Shown here piece by piece: positions 9,122 to 17,015 of a stretch of 45,502 bases of DNA (position 1 is the stretch's first letter; the number at the start of each line of letters is the position of its first letter). The notes under the pieces are model-generated. The model was not told where the DNA came from, made no database searches, and worked only from the letters and a program-made list of their open reading frames with translations. The position numbers were made by a program, and so were the translations under genes. Source of the stretch: an uncultured Clostridium sp. (GTDB lineage: Bacteria; Bacillota; Clostridia; TANB77; CAG-508); the NCBI GenBank assembly GCA_900556975.1, contig USQZ01000008.1:1-45502 (forward strand). Direction: 5' to 3'.

Positions 9122-9379
9122 ATGGATTTTGACAAAACAATGAGTTTTAAAGTAGAAAGAGACTCAAATTTAGAAACAAAAGAAATTATGAAAAAAGTTT
9201 ATGAAGCATTGGTAGAAAAGGGATATAATCCAATTAATCAAATGGTTGGATATATATTATCAGGTGATCCAACTTATATAACAAGCCATAATGATGCAAG
9301 AAATTTAATTCGCAAAATTGAAAGAGACGAATTACTTGAAAAAATGGTAAAAAATTATATAGGATTAGATGAAGAATAA
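9122..9379 (+). CDS. ireB: IreB family regulatory phosphoprotein
   Basis: An 85-residue protein clearly of the UPF0297/IreB family: an MSFKVERD-type start, a Thr/Ser-containing N-terminus, NPINQMVGYILSGDPTYITSHNDARNLI core and a charged C-terminal helix. In enterococci IreB is a substrate of the PASTA kinase IreK and a negative regulator of intrinsic cephalosporin resistance; that role is transferred by family. The stop codon abuts the ruvX start. The ireB-ruvX-DUF1292 order is widely conserved in Firmicutes. Confidence 0.95.
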   Translation: MDFDKTMSFKVERDSNLETKEIMKKVYEALVEKGYNPINQMVGYILSGDPTYITSHNDARNLIRKIERDELLEKMVKNYIGLDEE

Positions 9380-9796
9380 ATGAGAATGCTAGGAATAGAT
9401 TATGGAGATAGTAGAGTTGGAATTGCTATAACAGACGCACTAGGAATAACAGCACAAGGGTTAGAAACTATACATCATAAAGGAAATGATAAAATAATTT
9501 TAAGAAGATTAGATGAAATAATGCAACAATATGAAATAGACACAATTGTTGTTGGGAAACCATTAAATATGAATGGAACAGCAACAGAAAGAGTAGAAGT
9601 AACAAATAAATTCATTCATAAATTAAAGTGCAAATATAATAAATTAAAAATCGACACAATGGACGAAAGACTAACAACAGTTGAAGCACACAGAACAATG
9701 AATGACTTAAACATTAACCCTAGAAAAAAGAAAAATTTAGTAGATACAATTTCAGCAGTATACATTCTAGAAATGTATATGAACAAAAATAAATAA
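9380..9796 (+). CDS. ruvX: Putative pre-16S rRNA nuclease / Holliday junction resolvase
   Basis: A YqgF/RuvX family protein of 138 residues with an RNase H-like fold. It opens with MLGIDYGDSRVGIAITD, has the VVGKPLNMNGT motif at about 59, DERLTTVEA at about 95 and a late acidic DTISAVYIL segment. YqgF proteins process the 5' end of 16S rRNA, and a Holliday-junction nuclease role has been proposed. The ATG begins on the base after the ireB stop, indicating translational coupling. Confidence 0.94.
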   Translation: MRMLGIDYGDSRVGIAITDALGITAQGLETIHHKGNDKIILRRLDEIMQQYEIDTIVVGKPLNMNGTATERVEVTNKFIHKLKCKYNKLKIDTMDERLTTVEAHRTMNDLNINPRKKKNLVDTISAVYILEMYMNKNK

Positions 9797-9844
9797 GTTT
9801 TTAATATTGTTTTACAATTTATATAAATTGAAAGGAGAAGAAAT

Positions 9845-10183
9845 ATGGATAAAGAAGAAACAAAAACACCAGACATGGAAAACGATATGGACAACATATT
9901 ATTATTAAGCGATGAGGATGGAAATGATGTTCAATTTGAATTCTTAGATTTAATAGATTATGATGAAGAAGAATACGTAGTATTACTACCAGTTGAAGAC
10001 GAATCAGAAGATGAAATTGGTGAAGTTGTAATATTAAAAGTTGAACAAACAGAATCAGAAGATCAAGAATCATATGTAGGTGTTGAAGATGAAGAAGTAC
10101 TTAACAAAGTATTTGAAATTTTCAAAGAAAAATTTAAAGATGAATTTGACTATGTAGATGATGAAGACGAAGAAAATAAATAA
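9845..10183 (+). CDS. DUF1292 family acidic protein
   Basis: A 112-residue, strongly acidic protein (Asp/Glu-rich throughout) with the DUF1292 pattern: LLSDEDGNDVQFEFLDLIDYDEEEYVVLLP, then VVILKVEQ, then a terminal EEVLNKVFEIFKEKF segment. Biochemical function is unknown. It is the usual third gene after ireB and ruvX. The ATG follows AAAGGAG. A strong terminator 13 bp downstream ends the long operon that starts at 4318. Confidence 0.92.
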   Translation: MDKEETKTPDMENDMDNILLLSDEDGNDVQFEFLDLIDYDEEEYVVLLPVEDESEDEIGEVVILKVEQTESEDQESYVGVEDEEVLNKVFEIFKEKFKDEFDYVDDEDEENK

Positions 10184-10196
10184 TAAGCTACAATAG

Positions 10197-10222
10197 TGAG
10201 AGAGCGTAGCTCTCTCATTTTC
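10197..10222 (+). terminator. Terminator of ireB-ruvX-DUF1292 operon
   Basis: TGAGAGAGC (10197-10205), GTA loop, GCTCTCTCA (10209-10217), then TTTTCT: a perfect 9-bp stem. Confidence 0.88.
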
Positions 10223-10246
10223 TAATACATACAAGGAGGGAAAACA

Positions 10247-10699
10247 ATGGTAGGAATGATAAGTTACCTAATATCATTTTTAGGAATTTTGTTTTGGGGC
10301 TTCAGAGTAGTAGTAGTATTTTGTGCTACAATGCAAATAGACTTCATGGTAACACCAATTAACTTAAACTTAGAAATTGCACTATTATTTGTATCAATAC
10401 CATGCTTCGCATTAGTTTTAAAAAGAAACATAGTAGGAGCTTTCGTATACTTTATTGCATTCACAGCATACTTTGGAAATGATTTATACAGATGTATAAC
10501 TACAGGAACAGGAAGCATGCAAACTATATTAATAGATGCACTAGGAGTAATATTACCACTATTAGCATTAATTGATATAGCAATTAATAAAGACAGAATG
10601 GGAACATCAGAAGATAAGAAAACAGTATGGTTTTATGGAAATAAAGATTATGACAGACAGCTAGATGAAAGAGCAGATAAAAATAATTATAGAACATAA
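10247..10699 (+). CDS. Four-helix integral membrane protein, unknown
   Basis: A 150-residue protein not recognised from family motifs. Four hydrophobic segments (about 5-28, 38-55, 61-78 and 90-106), then a polar charged tail (KDRMGTSEDKKTVWFYGNKD...). An excellent AAGGAGGG lies 6 nt before the ATG, and the gene has its own terminators on both sides, so it is monocistronic. Codon use matches the AT-rich host, so it looks native. Confidence 0.7.
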   Translation: MVGMISYLISFLGILFWGFRVVVVFCATMQIDFMVTPINLNLEIALLFVSIPCFALVLKRNIVGAFVYFIAFTAYFGNDLYRCITTGTGSMQTILIDALGVILPLLALIDIAINKDRMGTSEDKKTVWFYGNKDYDRQLDERADKNNYRT

Positions 10700-10703
10700 A
10701 AAG

Positions 10704-10734
10704 AATCTCTCAGTACAACTGAGGGATTTATTTT
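10704..10734 (+). terminator. Terminator of 10247 gene
   Basis: AATCTCTCAG (10704-10713) pairs with CTGAGGGATT (10719-10728) with one mismatch around a 5-nt loop, followed by TATTTTAT. Confidence 0.7.
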
Positions 10735-10813
10735 ATATAATAGGAAAGTTTTTCAAACTTTCTATTATATAAAATAACAATGAACAGTAAAATTTTCTGA
10801 ATTTACTATTATA
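10732..10813. repeat. Dispersed intergenic repeat, copy 1
   Basis: A long A/T hairpin (10732-10751 with 10755-10773, one bulged G) followed by ATAACAATGAACAG and a second small hairpin containing AGTAAA/TTTACT. The same architecture and the ATAACAATGnACAG tag recur at 23231 and 26839. Confidence 0.6.
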
Positions 10814-10816
10814 CAA

Positions 10817-10852
10817 AAAAGCCTATTAAGGATTTCTCCTTAATAGGCTTTT
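10817..10852 (-). terminator. Terminator of orphan cassette gene 10866
   Basis: AAAAGCCTATTAAGGA (10817-10832) pairs perfectly with TCCTTAATAGGCTTTT (10837-10852) around TTTC. Flanking T and A runs allow termination in either direction; the nearest gene end is the minus-strand 10866 gene. Confidence 0.85.
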
Positions 10853-10865
10853 CTCGAAAGATACG

Positions 10866-11201
10866 TTATTTCTCATTGTTAGCTTTAACTGCCGCGTTAC
10901 AATATTTGATGAAAAACTCCCAAATAATCGTATAGGGTCGACGAAGTTTCAAAACCTGAGGTTCTGACGTATCAGCTGTGGTGTAGACGATGAACGGCAC
11001 GTCCTGCGTCTCAATAATGTCCTTGTTGATACTGATAGAAGTGAATTTCGGAATCAACTCCTGCAGTTTAAGGGCATTAAAGTTACAGTCTGGAAACCAA
11101 ACAGCCAAATGAGACATTTCGTCAAGAAATTCCGTCCGTGGAATAACACCATTGTAGGTGACTTTCTGGGCAACATAGATAAGATCGATACCTTTCTTCA
11201 T
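10866..11201 (-). CDS. Orphan hypothetical protein (higher-GC cassette A)
   Basis: A 111-residue protein, not recognised. It begins MKKGIDLIYVAQKVTYNG, contains DVPFIVYTTADTSEP in the middle and ends in a Lys/Asn-rich tail; no signal peptide or membrane helix. The GC content and codon choice differ plainly from neighbours: bases 10981-11040 contain 28 G/C of 60, while nearby host genes are around one quarter GC. The start has an AATAGGAGGTAT ribosome site, close to the one before the 42516 gene. It is a solitary minus-strand transcription unit between plus-strand operons, with its own terminator. Probably acquired. Confidence 0.6.
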   Translation of the reverse strand: MKKGIDLIYVAQKVTYNGVIPRTEFLDEMSHLAVWFPDCNFNALKLQELIPKFTSISINKDIIETQDVPFIVYTTADTSEPQVLKLRRPYTIIWEFFIKYCNAAVKANNEK

Positions 11202-11352
11202 AGCTAATACCTCCTATTTTAATAAAAAACAAAGGGTAGCAACATAACCATAAAGGTTACTAATTTAAAACAATATTAGTATATCACAAAAAAGCCTAGA
11301 AATCCAGTGCTTTGAAGGATTTAAGTAAAAAAGAAACTCATTTTTTATTATG

Positions 11353-11400
11353 TACACCTCAAAATGTTAAAGAAAACTAACATTTTGAGATGTATTTTTT
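11353..11400 (+). terminator. Strong hairpin with U-run
   Basis: TACACCTCAAAATGTTA (11353-11369) pairs with TAACATTTTGAGATGTA (11378-11394), with one internal mismatch, and is followed by TTTTTT. No plus-strand gene ends just upstream, so it may insulate the operon at 11494 or mark a lost gene. The rest of 11202-11493 is AT-rich without an ORF. An extended -10 (TGATATAAT) ends at 11463. Confidence 0.65.
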
Positions 11401-11493
11401 TTACCTAAAAATACTAATAATAAAAGAAAATAAGTTTTTTTATTATTAGAAATATGATATAATCCAAAAAGTTAAAGAAAAGGAGAAGTAAAA

Positions 11494-12096
11494 ATGAAAA
11501 AGATAATGTTTGCAACAGGAAATCCTTCAAAAGCAAAAAGATTTTCAAAAGGACTAAAAAAAGATGATATAGAAGTATTATCATTAAATGATTTAAATAT
11601 AAATTTAGAAATAAAAGAAGACGGAAAAACAGCAATTGAAAATGCATTAATAAAAGCCAGAACATGCTATAACCAAGTAAAAATGCCAACAATAGGTATG
11701 GACGATAATTTATACTTAGAAAACGTACCAGAAGACAAGCAACCAGGAACATTTGTAAGAAGAGTAAATGGAAAAAGATTAAATGACGAAGAAATGATAG
11801 AACACTATACAAATTTAGTAAAACAATATGGTGTAGACGGAAAACTAAAATGCAAATGGGTTTATGGCTTAGCAGTAATTAATGAAAAAGGAGAAGAAAG
11901 CAGTTACACATGGGAAAAAGGTGGATTCTATATGGTAGAAAAAAGATCACCAAACATGAACCCAGGATATCCATTAAATTCAATATCAAAATATGAAAAT
12001 TATGATAAATATTTTGTAGATATGAACGAAGAAGAAAAAGAAAGATTTGCTCAAAGCGAAGATGATGTAGTAAATTTCATTGAAAAACATATTTAA
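11494..12096 (+). CDS. Divergent HAM1/RdgB-like NTP pyrophosphatase
   Basis: A 200-residue member of the Ham1/ITPase fold, which hydrolyses non-canonical (d)NTPs to monophosphates. It starts MKKIMFATGNPSKAKRF (the NxxK substrate motif), has EIKEDGKTAIENALIKAR at about 46, and a modified active-site segment MDDNLYLENV where canonical RdgB has DDSGLxVDAL. The last part (KRSPNMNPGYPLNSIS) is unusual. A more canonical RdgB is encoded at 38321, so this is a paralogue that may have another substrate. It is the first gene of a seven-gene same-strand run; GGAGAAG precedes the ATG. Confidence 0.82.
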   Translation: MKKIMFATGNPSKAKRFSKGLKKDDIEVLSLNDLNINLEIKEDGKTAIENALIKARTCYNQVKMPTIGMDDNLYLENVPEDKQPGTFVRRVNGKRLNDEEMIEHYTNLVKQYGVDGKLKCKWVYGLAVINEKGEESSYTWEKGGFYMVEKRSPNMNPGYPLNSISKYENYDKYFVDMNEEEKERFAQSEDDVVNFIEKHI

Positions 12097-12113
12097 AACA
12101 AAGGAGAAAAGCT

Positions 12114-12677
12114 ATGAAAAAAATCATAGAAGAAGCATTAAAAAAATATTTGAATAAATATCCAGAGGAAAACGACAGACAATCACAATTTAAAGAATTT
12201 TTAGAAAACAGCAATGACGAAGAAGTCACAGACTGGAATAACTTTAATGGACATGTTGTAGCCAGCGGATATGTATATGCTAAAAAAGAAAGAAAATTTT
12301 TATTAGTATATCACAGAGATTTCAAAAAGTTCATATATCCAGGCGGACACATTGATAAAGAAGATATTTCACCAATTCAAGCAGCCAGAAGAGAAGTAGC
12401 AGAAGAAACAGGATTAGTTAACATTCAAAATGTTAGTAACTTCGAAGACGAAAATGTTCCAATTGATATAGACACACAAAAAATTGAAATCAATGAAAGA
12501 TTAAACTTACCACAACACTACCACTTTGACTATAGATATTTATTTGTAATAGATGAAATTCAAAAAATTAAAATCGATGCAGAAGAATTAGCTGAATTTA
12601 AATGGCTTGACATAGAAGAATTAGAAAACAATAAAAGTTTTAAAAATGTTATAGAAAAAATAAAAAATAAATTATAA
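12114..12677 (+). CDS. NUDIX hydrolase
   Basis: A 187-residue Nudix protein. The Nudix box is GGHIDKEDISPIQAARREVA then EETGL (about residues 79-103), one residue longer than the textbook spacing, but with the REVAEETGL helix intact. The preceding segment (VVASGYVYAKKERKFLLVYHRDFKKFIYP) is the usual beta strand lead-in, and a short N-terminal helical region precedes that. Substrates are nucleoside diphosphate derivatives such as oxidised dNTPs or dinucleotides; the specific one is not visible. It lies 17 bp after the HAM1-like gene and 19 bp before maf. Confidence 0.88.
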   Translation: MKKIIEEALKKYLNKYPEENDRQSQFKEFLENSNDEEVTDWNNFNGHVVASGYVYAKKERKFLLVYHRDFKKFIYPGGHIDKEDISPIQAARREVAEETGLVNIQNVSNFEDENVPIDIDTQKIEINERLNLPQHYHFDYRYLFVIDEIQKIKIDAEELAEFKWLDIEELENNKSFKNVIEKIKNKL

Positions 12678-12696
12678 AAATGTATGGAGGAATAAT

Positions 12697-13287
12697 ATGA
12701 AAATAATTTTAGCATCTTCATCAAAACAAAGACAAGATATTTTTAAAATGATAGGACTAAAATATGAAGTAGTTACAAGTAATGTAGACGAAATGAGTAA
12801 TGAAAAAGATCCAGAAAAATATGTAGAAGAATTGTCATTAAATAAAGCTAAATCAGTAAAAGACCAAGTTAATGAAAAAGCAATAATAATATCTGCGGAT
12901 ACAATTATATACTACAACAATAAGAAATATGAAAAGCCAAAAACAAAAGAAGAAGCATTTAATAATATAAAAGAACTATCAGGATCAAAAAATAGTGCAT
13001 ACACAGGAATAACAATAATGGATTTATATAAAAACAAAAAAATAACTTTTAGCACAAGTGTTGACGTACATTTTAAGCAAGTTTCAGACAATGAGATTGA
13101 ATGGTATGTAAATAATGAACCAAAAATATTAAAATGCTGTGGCTACGTTCCACTAGGAAAAGCAGCACTATTTATAGACAAAATAGAAGGAGATTACAAT
13201 ACACTACTAGGAATTTCTCCAGGCGCAATATTTGAAAAACTACAAGAATTAGGATATAGCATTACAGATTTTGAATTTGAAAAATAA
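12697..13287 (+). CDS. maf: Maf-like nucleoside triphosphate pyrophosphatase
   Basis: A 196-residue Maf family protein. Motifs: MKIILASSSKQRQDIFKMIG at the N-terminus, SADTIIYYNN at about 67 (the conserved acidic residue after SxD), YTGITIM at about 106 and a late IEGDYNTLLGISP. Maf proteins hydrolyse dTTP, UTP or modified pyrimidine nucleotides and are linked to cell division or nucleotide-pool cleaning. The usual SGxxHxVYTG motif is altered to SGSKNSAYTG. It sits in the operon 11494-15934. Confidence 0.86.
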   Translation: MKIILASSSKQRQDIFKMIGLKYEVVTSNVDEMSNEKDPEKYVEELSLNKAKSVKDQVNEKAIIISADTIIYYNNKKYEKPKTKEEAFNNIKELSGSKNSAYTGITIMDLYKNKKITFSTSVDVHFKQVSDNEIEWYVNNEPKILKCCGYVPLGKAALFIDKIEGDYNTLLGISPGAIFEKLQELGYSITDFEFEK

Positions 13288-13325
13288 ACAGATTTAAATA
13301 TATTAAAATAGAATAGGGGAGTAAA

Positions 13326-14165
13326 ATGAACAAAGAAAAATATATAGAAATTGCTACTGAAAAATTAAATGGTAGAGCATTAGAAATAATGATAGAACAA
13401 ATAAACAAGTATTTTCAATATAAAGATATTAATATTGAAAAAAAGAAATATAACTTAGGAGATATGGTTTTTCTTCCTAAAGGCACACTATTGCATGGAA
13501 CATATCAAAATATAAATGGATTACCAACTATTGTAGAAGAAGGACTAATTTCAAATTTTTTTGTTGACACTGGAAGAGTTGGTAAATATCCTGCATGTGT
13601 TGGAGTGTGGAATTTACAAGAAGATTATAAATTATCAGAATATATAGATTTTTATAGTGGCGGTTATTTTAGAGGAAAAGGTTATGAAAATAATTATAAA
13701 AAAGATATAGTTTTATCATATACAGAACTTAATAATAATTTAAATAAGTATATAGATGATGAAAAAATCTTTTCATGGGATATAGTACAAACTAAAGAAG
13801 CTAGATATTTACCTAATATTACACAAGATGTTAGTCAAATCGGGATTATATATAACAGTGATAATATTTATATTAAAGACTTATTAAAGTTAGATATTCT
13901 TGATGCAAAAAATATAAATGATGAGGATGTAAAAGATTTTGTTAATTCTGATTATTATGATTATTTTATAAAAGCAAGATTAAATAAAGATATATATTTT
14001 ACAAATAGAGAAAGTGCAGTTTTATTTGGAATACCATCTAATTTTATTGAAGGTATATTAGTTGGAAGAGAATATGAAGAAAAACCAGAAATACTAAGCA
14101 GAATCAAAGAATTATTGCCAAATGCATATATTTGTAATTTAAGTGGCAAGGTTATTGTAGAGTAA
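13326..14165 (+). CDS. Unknown protein, possible ADP-ribosyltransferase-like fold
   Basis: A 279-residue soluble protein not confidently recognised. GGGGAG lies 6 nt before the ATG. Residues about 50-80 read FLPKGTLLHGTYQNINGLPT then IVEEGLISNFF. The HGT...I..GL pattern is reminiscent of the first conserved segment of KptA/DarT-type ADP-ribosyltransferase folds. The C-terminus (IPSNFIEGILVGREYEEKPE, then LPNAYICNLSGKVIVE) is compact and conserved-looking. No signal peptide or membrane helix. It lies between maf and a P-loop kinase in the nucleotide-hygiene run. The ART assignment is a weak inference; a structural model would settle it. Confidence 0.6.
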   Translation: MNKEKYIEIATEKLNGRALEIMIEQINKYFQYKDINIEKKKYNLGDMVFLPKGTLLHGTYQNINGLPTIVEEGLISNFFVDTGRVGKYPACVGVWNLQEDYKLSEYIDFYSGGYFRGKGYENNYKKDIVLSYTELNNNLNKYIDDEKIFSWDIVQTKEARYLPNITQDVSQIGIIYNSDNIYIKDLLKLDILDAKNINDEDVKDFVNSDYYDYFIKARLNKDIYFTNRESAVLFGIPSNFIEGILVGREYEEKPEILSRIKELLPNAYICNLSGKVIVE

Positions 14166-14196
14166 GCAAAATTTTATTTATTAAAAGGTGAAGCAT

Positions 14197-14700
14197 ATGA
14201 AAATCTTGATAATAGGTATCGTTGCAAGCGGAAAAACAACATTAGCAAAAGAACTATCTAAGAGAAGCGGGATTAAGCATTTTGAAATCGATTTAATTGT
14301 TCATAATGACATAAATGAAATTAAAAGAACTGCAGAAGAACAACAAAGAATAATAGATAAAATTAACGAAAATGAAGATTGGATAATAGAAGGTGTACTA
14401 AGGAAAAACGTATATAACCTTTTAGAAATATCAGATAAAATAATTTATATGGATATTCCAGTTAAAACAAGAAAAAGAAGAATATTACTTAGATACATAA
14501 AGCAAAAATTAGGGATTGAAAAATGCAATTATAAGCCAAATTTGAATATGCTAAAATCAATGTACAAATGGACAAATGAATACGAAAAAAACAAAGCAGA
14601 ATTTGAGAAATATTTAAATGACTATAAAAATAAATTAGTAGTTATATCAAATTCAAAGGGGATTAAGTCTTTACTTAAAGATTATAAGAAAGGTAACTAA
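14197..14700 (+). CDS. P-loop kinase, adenylate-kinase/FlaR-like
   Basis: A 167-residue small P-loop protein. The ATG at 14197 is chosen because AAAAGGTGA lies just upstream; an in-frame GTG at 14188 is inside that ribosome site. Walker A is GIVASGKTTL at residues 7-16. The lid/substrate region has DWIIEGVLRKNVYNLLE and YMDIPVKTRKRRILLRYIKQ, as in the small kinases annotated as DNA topology modulation protein FlaR or shikimate/adenylate kinase-like. The phosphate acceptor is unknown. It ends 2 bp before the next gene. Confidence 0.78.
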   Translation: MKILIIGIVASGKTTLAKELSKRSGIKHFEIDLIVHNDINEIKRTAEEQQRIIDKINENEDWIIEGVLRKNVYNLLEISDKIIYMDIPVKTRKRRILLRYIKQKLGIEKCNYKPNLNMLKSMYKWTNEYEKNKAEFEKYLNDYKNKLVVISNSKGIKSLLKDYKKGN

Positions 14701-14702
14701 AG

Positions 14703-15260
14703 ATGGAAAATAATTTAATTAATTTAGAAAATGATGAAAAAATTTTAGCAGAAGGGCAATCAAACCCCAATATGGTTGATAAACAATACAGCAGAATGAT
14801 ATTAATGGGAATAGTATTAGTAATTATATGGATTGTTTTAATAATAAGTTACAAAGAGAAATCAAATATGGAAACAACAGGATTTATCGTAATAACATTT
14901 CTTATAACAATAGCTGTAGTATATGCTTTTATTTATAGCGCAATTTTAATTAAAAAAAGAGAAAATGAAGTTTATTATGTAACGAATAAAAGAATATTTA
15001 TTGTAAAAGAAAATACAATATCAGAAAAAAAAATTTTAGATATAGAACATATAGGAATTTCAAAAGAAAAAAATGAATATGGAAACATAGTATTTAGCTT
15101 TTATGGAAACAATCTATATGAAAGTACAATAAAAACAATGAGTTTTGTTGGCATTCACGATCCAAGAAAAATAGTACAAACAATAACTGAAATAAATAAT
15201 AAGATTCATGTATATGATGATAAACCACAAGGAATATTTGCGGAAAAAGAAGAAAAATAA
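14703..15260 (+). CDS. PH-domain-like membrane protein
   Basis: A 185-residue protein with two membrane helices (about 33-52 and 61-82) followed by a cytoplasmic bacterial-PH-like region (VYYVTNKRIFIVKENTISEK then ILDIEHIGISKEKNEYGNI), which is the bPH_2/YdbT-type pattern. Function of such proteins is largely unknown. The start follows AAGAAAGGTAACTAAAG and is 2 bp after the kinase stop, indicating translational coupling within the operon. Confidence 0.72.
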   Translation: MENNLINLENDEKILAEGQSNPNMVDKQYSRMILMGIVLVIIWIVLIISYKEKSNMETTGFIVITFLITIAVVYAFIYSAILIKKRENEVYYVTNKRIFIVKENTISEKKILDIEHIGISKEKNEYGNIVFSFYGNNLYESTIKTMSFVGIHDPRKIVQTITEINNKIHVYDDKPQGIFAEKEEK

Positions 15261-15277
15261 AAACTAAGGTGAAAAAA

Positions 15278-15934
15278 ATGAAAGTAGAAGATTTAAAAAA
15301 AGAGTACGATAAATTACAATTAAAATACGGTGCAAAAGAACTAGACTCTATATATAATGGAGGATGTGAAGAAAACCCTGATATATGTTTCGTTTTTATG
15401 AATCCCACAGGTAGAAATATTGCAAGTGCCAAAACCTGGAAGGGTAGAAAATCACCATGGCTTGCAACAAAAAATATATGGAAATTATTTTATAATGTTA
15501 ATTTAATAAGTGAAGATACTTTTAATAAAATTCAAGAAAAGAAACCAAAAGACTGGGATTATGAATTTAGTGATTATGTGTATGATGAAATTAAACAAAA
15601 TAAAATATTCATTACAAACCTTGGAAAATGTACACAAATAGATGCAAGACCACTTCCAGACGAAGTGCTAAAAAAATATCTAAAATTGCTATTCAAAGAA
15701 ATTGATATTATAAAACCAAAAGTAATTATTACATTTGGAAATCAAGTAAGTTCAATAATCTTAGATAAAAAGATAACAGTATCACAAAATAGAAAAATAG
15801 CGCATGAATTAGAAGTTAACAAAAATAAATATAAAGTATATCCAGTATATTATCCTGTAGGCAATGGTATTTTTAATATAGATAAATCAATAGAAGATAT
15901 TAATTGGATAATTGAAAATGAAATAAAAAATTAG
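15278..15934 (+). CDS. Uracil-DNA glycosylase superfamily protein
   Basis: A 218-residue protein. The ATG at 15278 is used because AAGGTGA precedes it; an in-frame GTG at 15269 overlaps that site. Motif A is ICFVFMNPTGRNIAS (about residues 35-50), then ITNLGKCTQIDARPLPDEVL (about 110-130) and KPKVIITFGNQVSSII (about 148-163), a pattern of family 4/5-type UDGs, and a late YPVYYPVGNGIF that replaces the usual HPS motif. It has no obvious four-cysteine Fe-S set. Expected role: excision of deaminated or otherwise damaged bases. It is the last gene of the 11494-15934 run. Confidence 0.72.
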   Translation: MKVEDLKKEYDKLQLKYGAKELDSIYNGGCEENPDICFVFMNPTGRNIASAKTWKGRKSPWLATKNIWKLFYNVNLISEDTFNKIQEKKPKDWDYEFSDYVYDEIKQNKIFITNLGKCTQIDARPLPDEVLKKYLKLLFKEIDIIKPKVIITFGNQVSSIILDKKITVSQNRKIAHELEVNKNKYKVYPVYYPVGNGIFNIDKSIEDINWIIENEIKN

Positions 15935-15960
15935 TTTAATAATGAATATGAGTAGTATAA

Positions 15961-16006
15961 AGTGAACCCTAAATGTTAGATTTTTGTCTAATATGTAGGG
16001 TTCACT
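15961..16006 (+). terminator. Long inverted repeat after UDG-like gene
   Basis: AGTGAACCCTA (15961-15971) pairs perfectly with TAGGGTTCACT (15996-16006); inside, TTAGA (15976-15980) pairs with TCTAA. A T-run begins about 10 nt later (16018). It could terminate the hygiene operon or be a small mobile or attachment-type palindrome. Confidence 0.55.
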
Positions 16007-16125
16007 TCAGTTACGCTTTTTTTTCATTATAAAATATTATTAAATAAAAGTGTTACTTTTTACAAAAATAAATCAATATAAAAGTATAAGATATCTTAAA
16101 AATAAAAAAGGAGTTTAGATCTAAA

Positions 16126-16335
16126 TTGAATGAACGTAAAGAAATAAAAAATTATATAAAAAATAATGAACTTGATTTAGAAAAAATAATAAATGAATAT
16201 TCATCTTATACTGCAACAGTTATAAATAATATGGCAAAAGATAATTTGAATAAAGAGGACAAAGAAGAGATAATTTCTGAAGTATTTTTTATACTATGGA
16301 AAAACAATAAAAAACTAGACTATAACAAAGAATAA
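16126..16335 (+). pseudogene. Truncated ECF-type sigma factor fragment
   Basis: The reading frame starts at TTG behind AAAAAGGAG and encodes 69 residues: ELDLEKIINEYSSYTATVIN then NKEDKEEIISEVFFILWKNN. This is the start of region 2 of ECF-like sigma-70 factors. It stops after LDYNKE with no continuation of regions 2.3-4 in any frame nearby. A remnant is the simplest reading. The following stretch (16336-16455) is AT-rich without genes. An ATG at 16130 is in another frame. Confidence 0.55.
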
Positions 16336-16454
16336 TTGTTGAATTAGAAAGAGATAAGTAAGACAATTGAAAAAAATGTAGCATTTTCTCAACATGTTAC
16401 AATAAATCGTTGAATATAAAAAAATGAAACACAATATTTTTAAAATAAAATATT

Positions 16455-16492
16455 ATAAAAGAACAAAGACCAGTCTGTTTCGACTGGCCTTC
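16455..16492 (-). terminator. Terminator of orphan cassette gene 16584
   Basis: CCAGTC (16470-16475) pairs with GACTGG (16482-16487), extended by flanking AA/TT pairs. On the minus strand it is followed by a T-rich run. It lies about 90 nt after the stop of the 16584 gene. Confidence 0.6.
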
Positions 16493-16583
16493 GCCTTTTG
16501 TTTTTTGTCCCAATATAACCAATATGGTAATTGTTTTATAACAATACCCAATTGTTTTCCGGGCACCAATGCCACCAATAGGT

Positions 16584-17015
16584 TTATTTTTCATCAGGCA
16601 ATGGTTCAGAAGTGTGAGGGGGTAAAATTTTAAGTGTCGGTTTGAGCACCGTAAGAAATATAACGATAGTTAAAATTACAGTACCTCCCCAAAATGCAGG
16701 CTTCAACCAAAGATTTGGAAGAAACACAATTGCAATGCCACTGATTAGAACGAACGGCATTACAAAAGTGAAGATGTAAGCGGTAATGACCAGCCATTTA
16801 TCAAACCATGAAACTTTTAATAATCCCATTACAACCCAGGTGATAATAGGTGTGATTGTCAGCATAACACCTGGAATTGGAATGAACATTTCTGGAGTGA
16901 TATCCATGGTCCGGTTGGGCTCGAGAAAAATCATAAGAATGCCAAAAAGTTGCCATCCATACGAAAATGCCATACCAGATACAAGTGCCAGGATTTCCTT
17001 CTTAAAACGTTTCAT
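16584..17015 (-). CDS. Orphan membrane protein (higher-GC cassette B)
   Basis: A 143-residue integral membrane protein, not recognised. The start MKRFKKEILAL is chosen because AGAAAGAGGTATT lies 5 nt upstream; the frame is open from 17036. About four hydrophobic segments: LVSGMAFSYGWQLFGILMIF, VMLTITPIITWVVMGLL, LVITAYIFTFVMPFVLISG and WGGTVILTIVIFLTVL; the tail is Pro-rich and acidic. GC is higher than neighbours (26 of 60 in 16681-16740). It is a solitary minus-strand gene with its own terminator, between a sigma-factor remnant and the duplicated rbgA 5' end. Probably acquired. Confidence 0.62.
   Translation of the reverse strand: MKRFKKEILALVSGMAFSYGWQLFGILMIFLEPNRTMDITPEMFIPIPGVMLTITPIITWVVMGLLKVSWFDKWLVITAYIFTFVMPFVLISGIAIVFLPNLWLKPAFWGGTVILTIVIFLTVLKPTLKILPPHTSEPLPDEK

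Noticed and set aside
16424..16633. Plus-strand frame with many aromatic residues between the sigma remnant and cassette B
   Set aside because: It crosses the terminator hairpin and the end of the minus-strand membrane protein gene; no family features.
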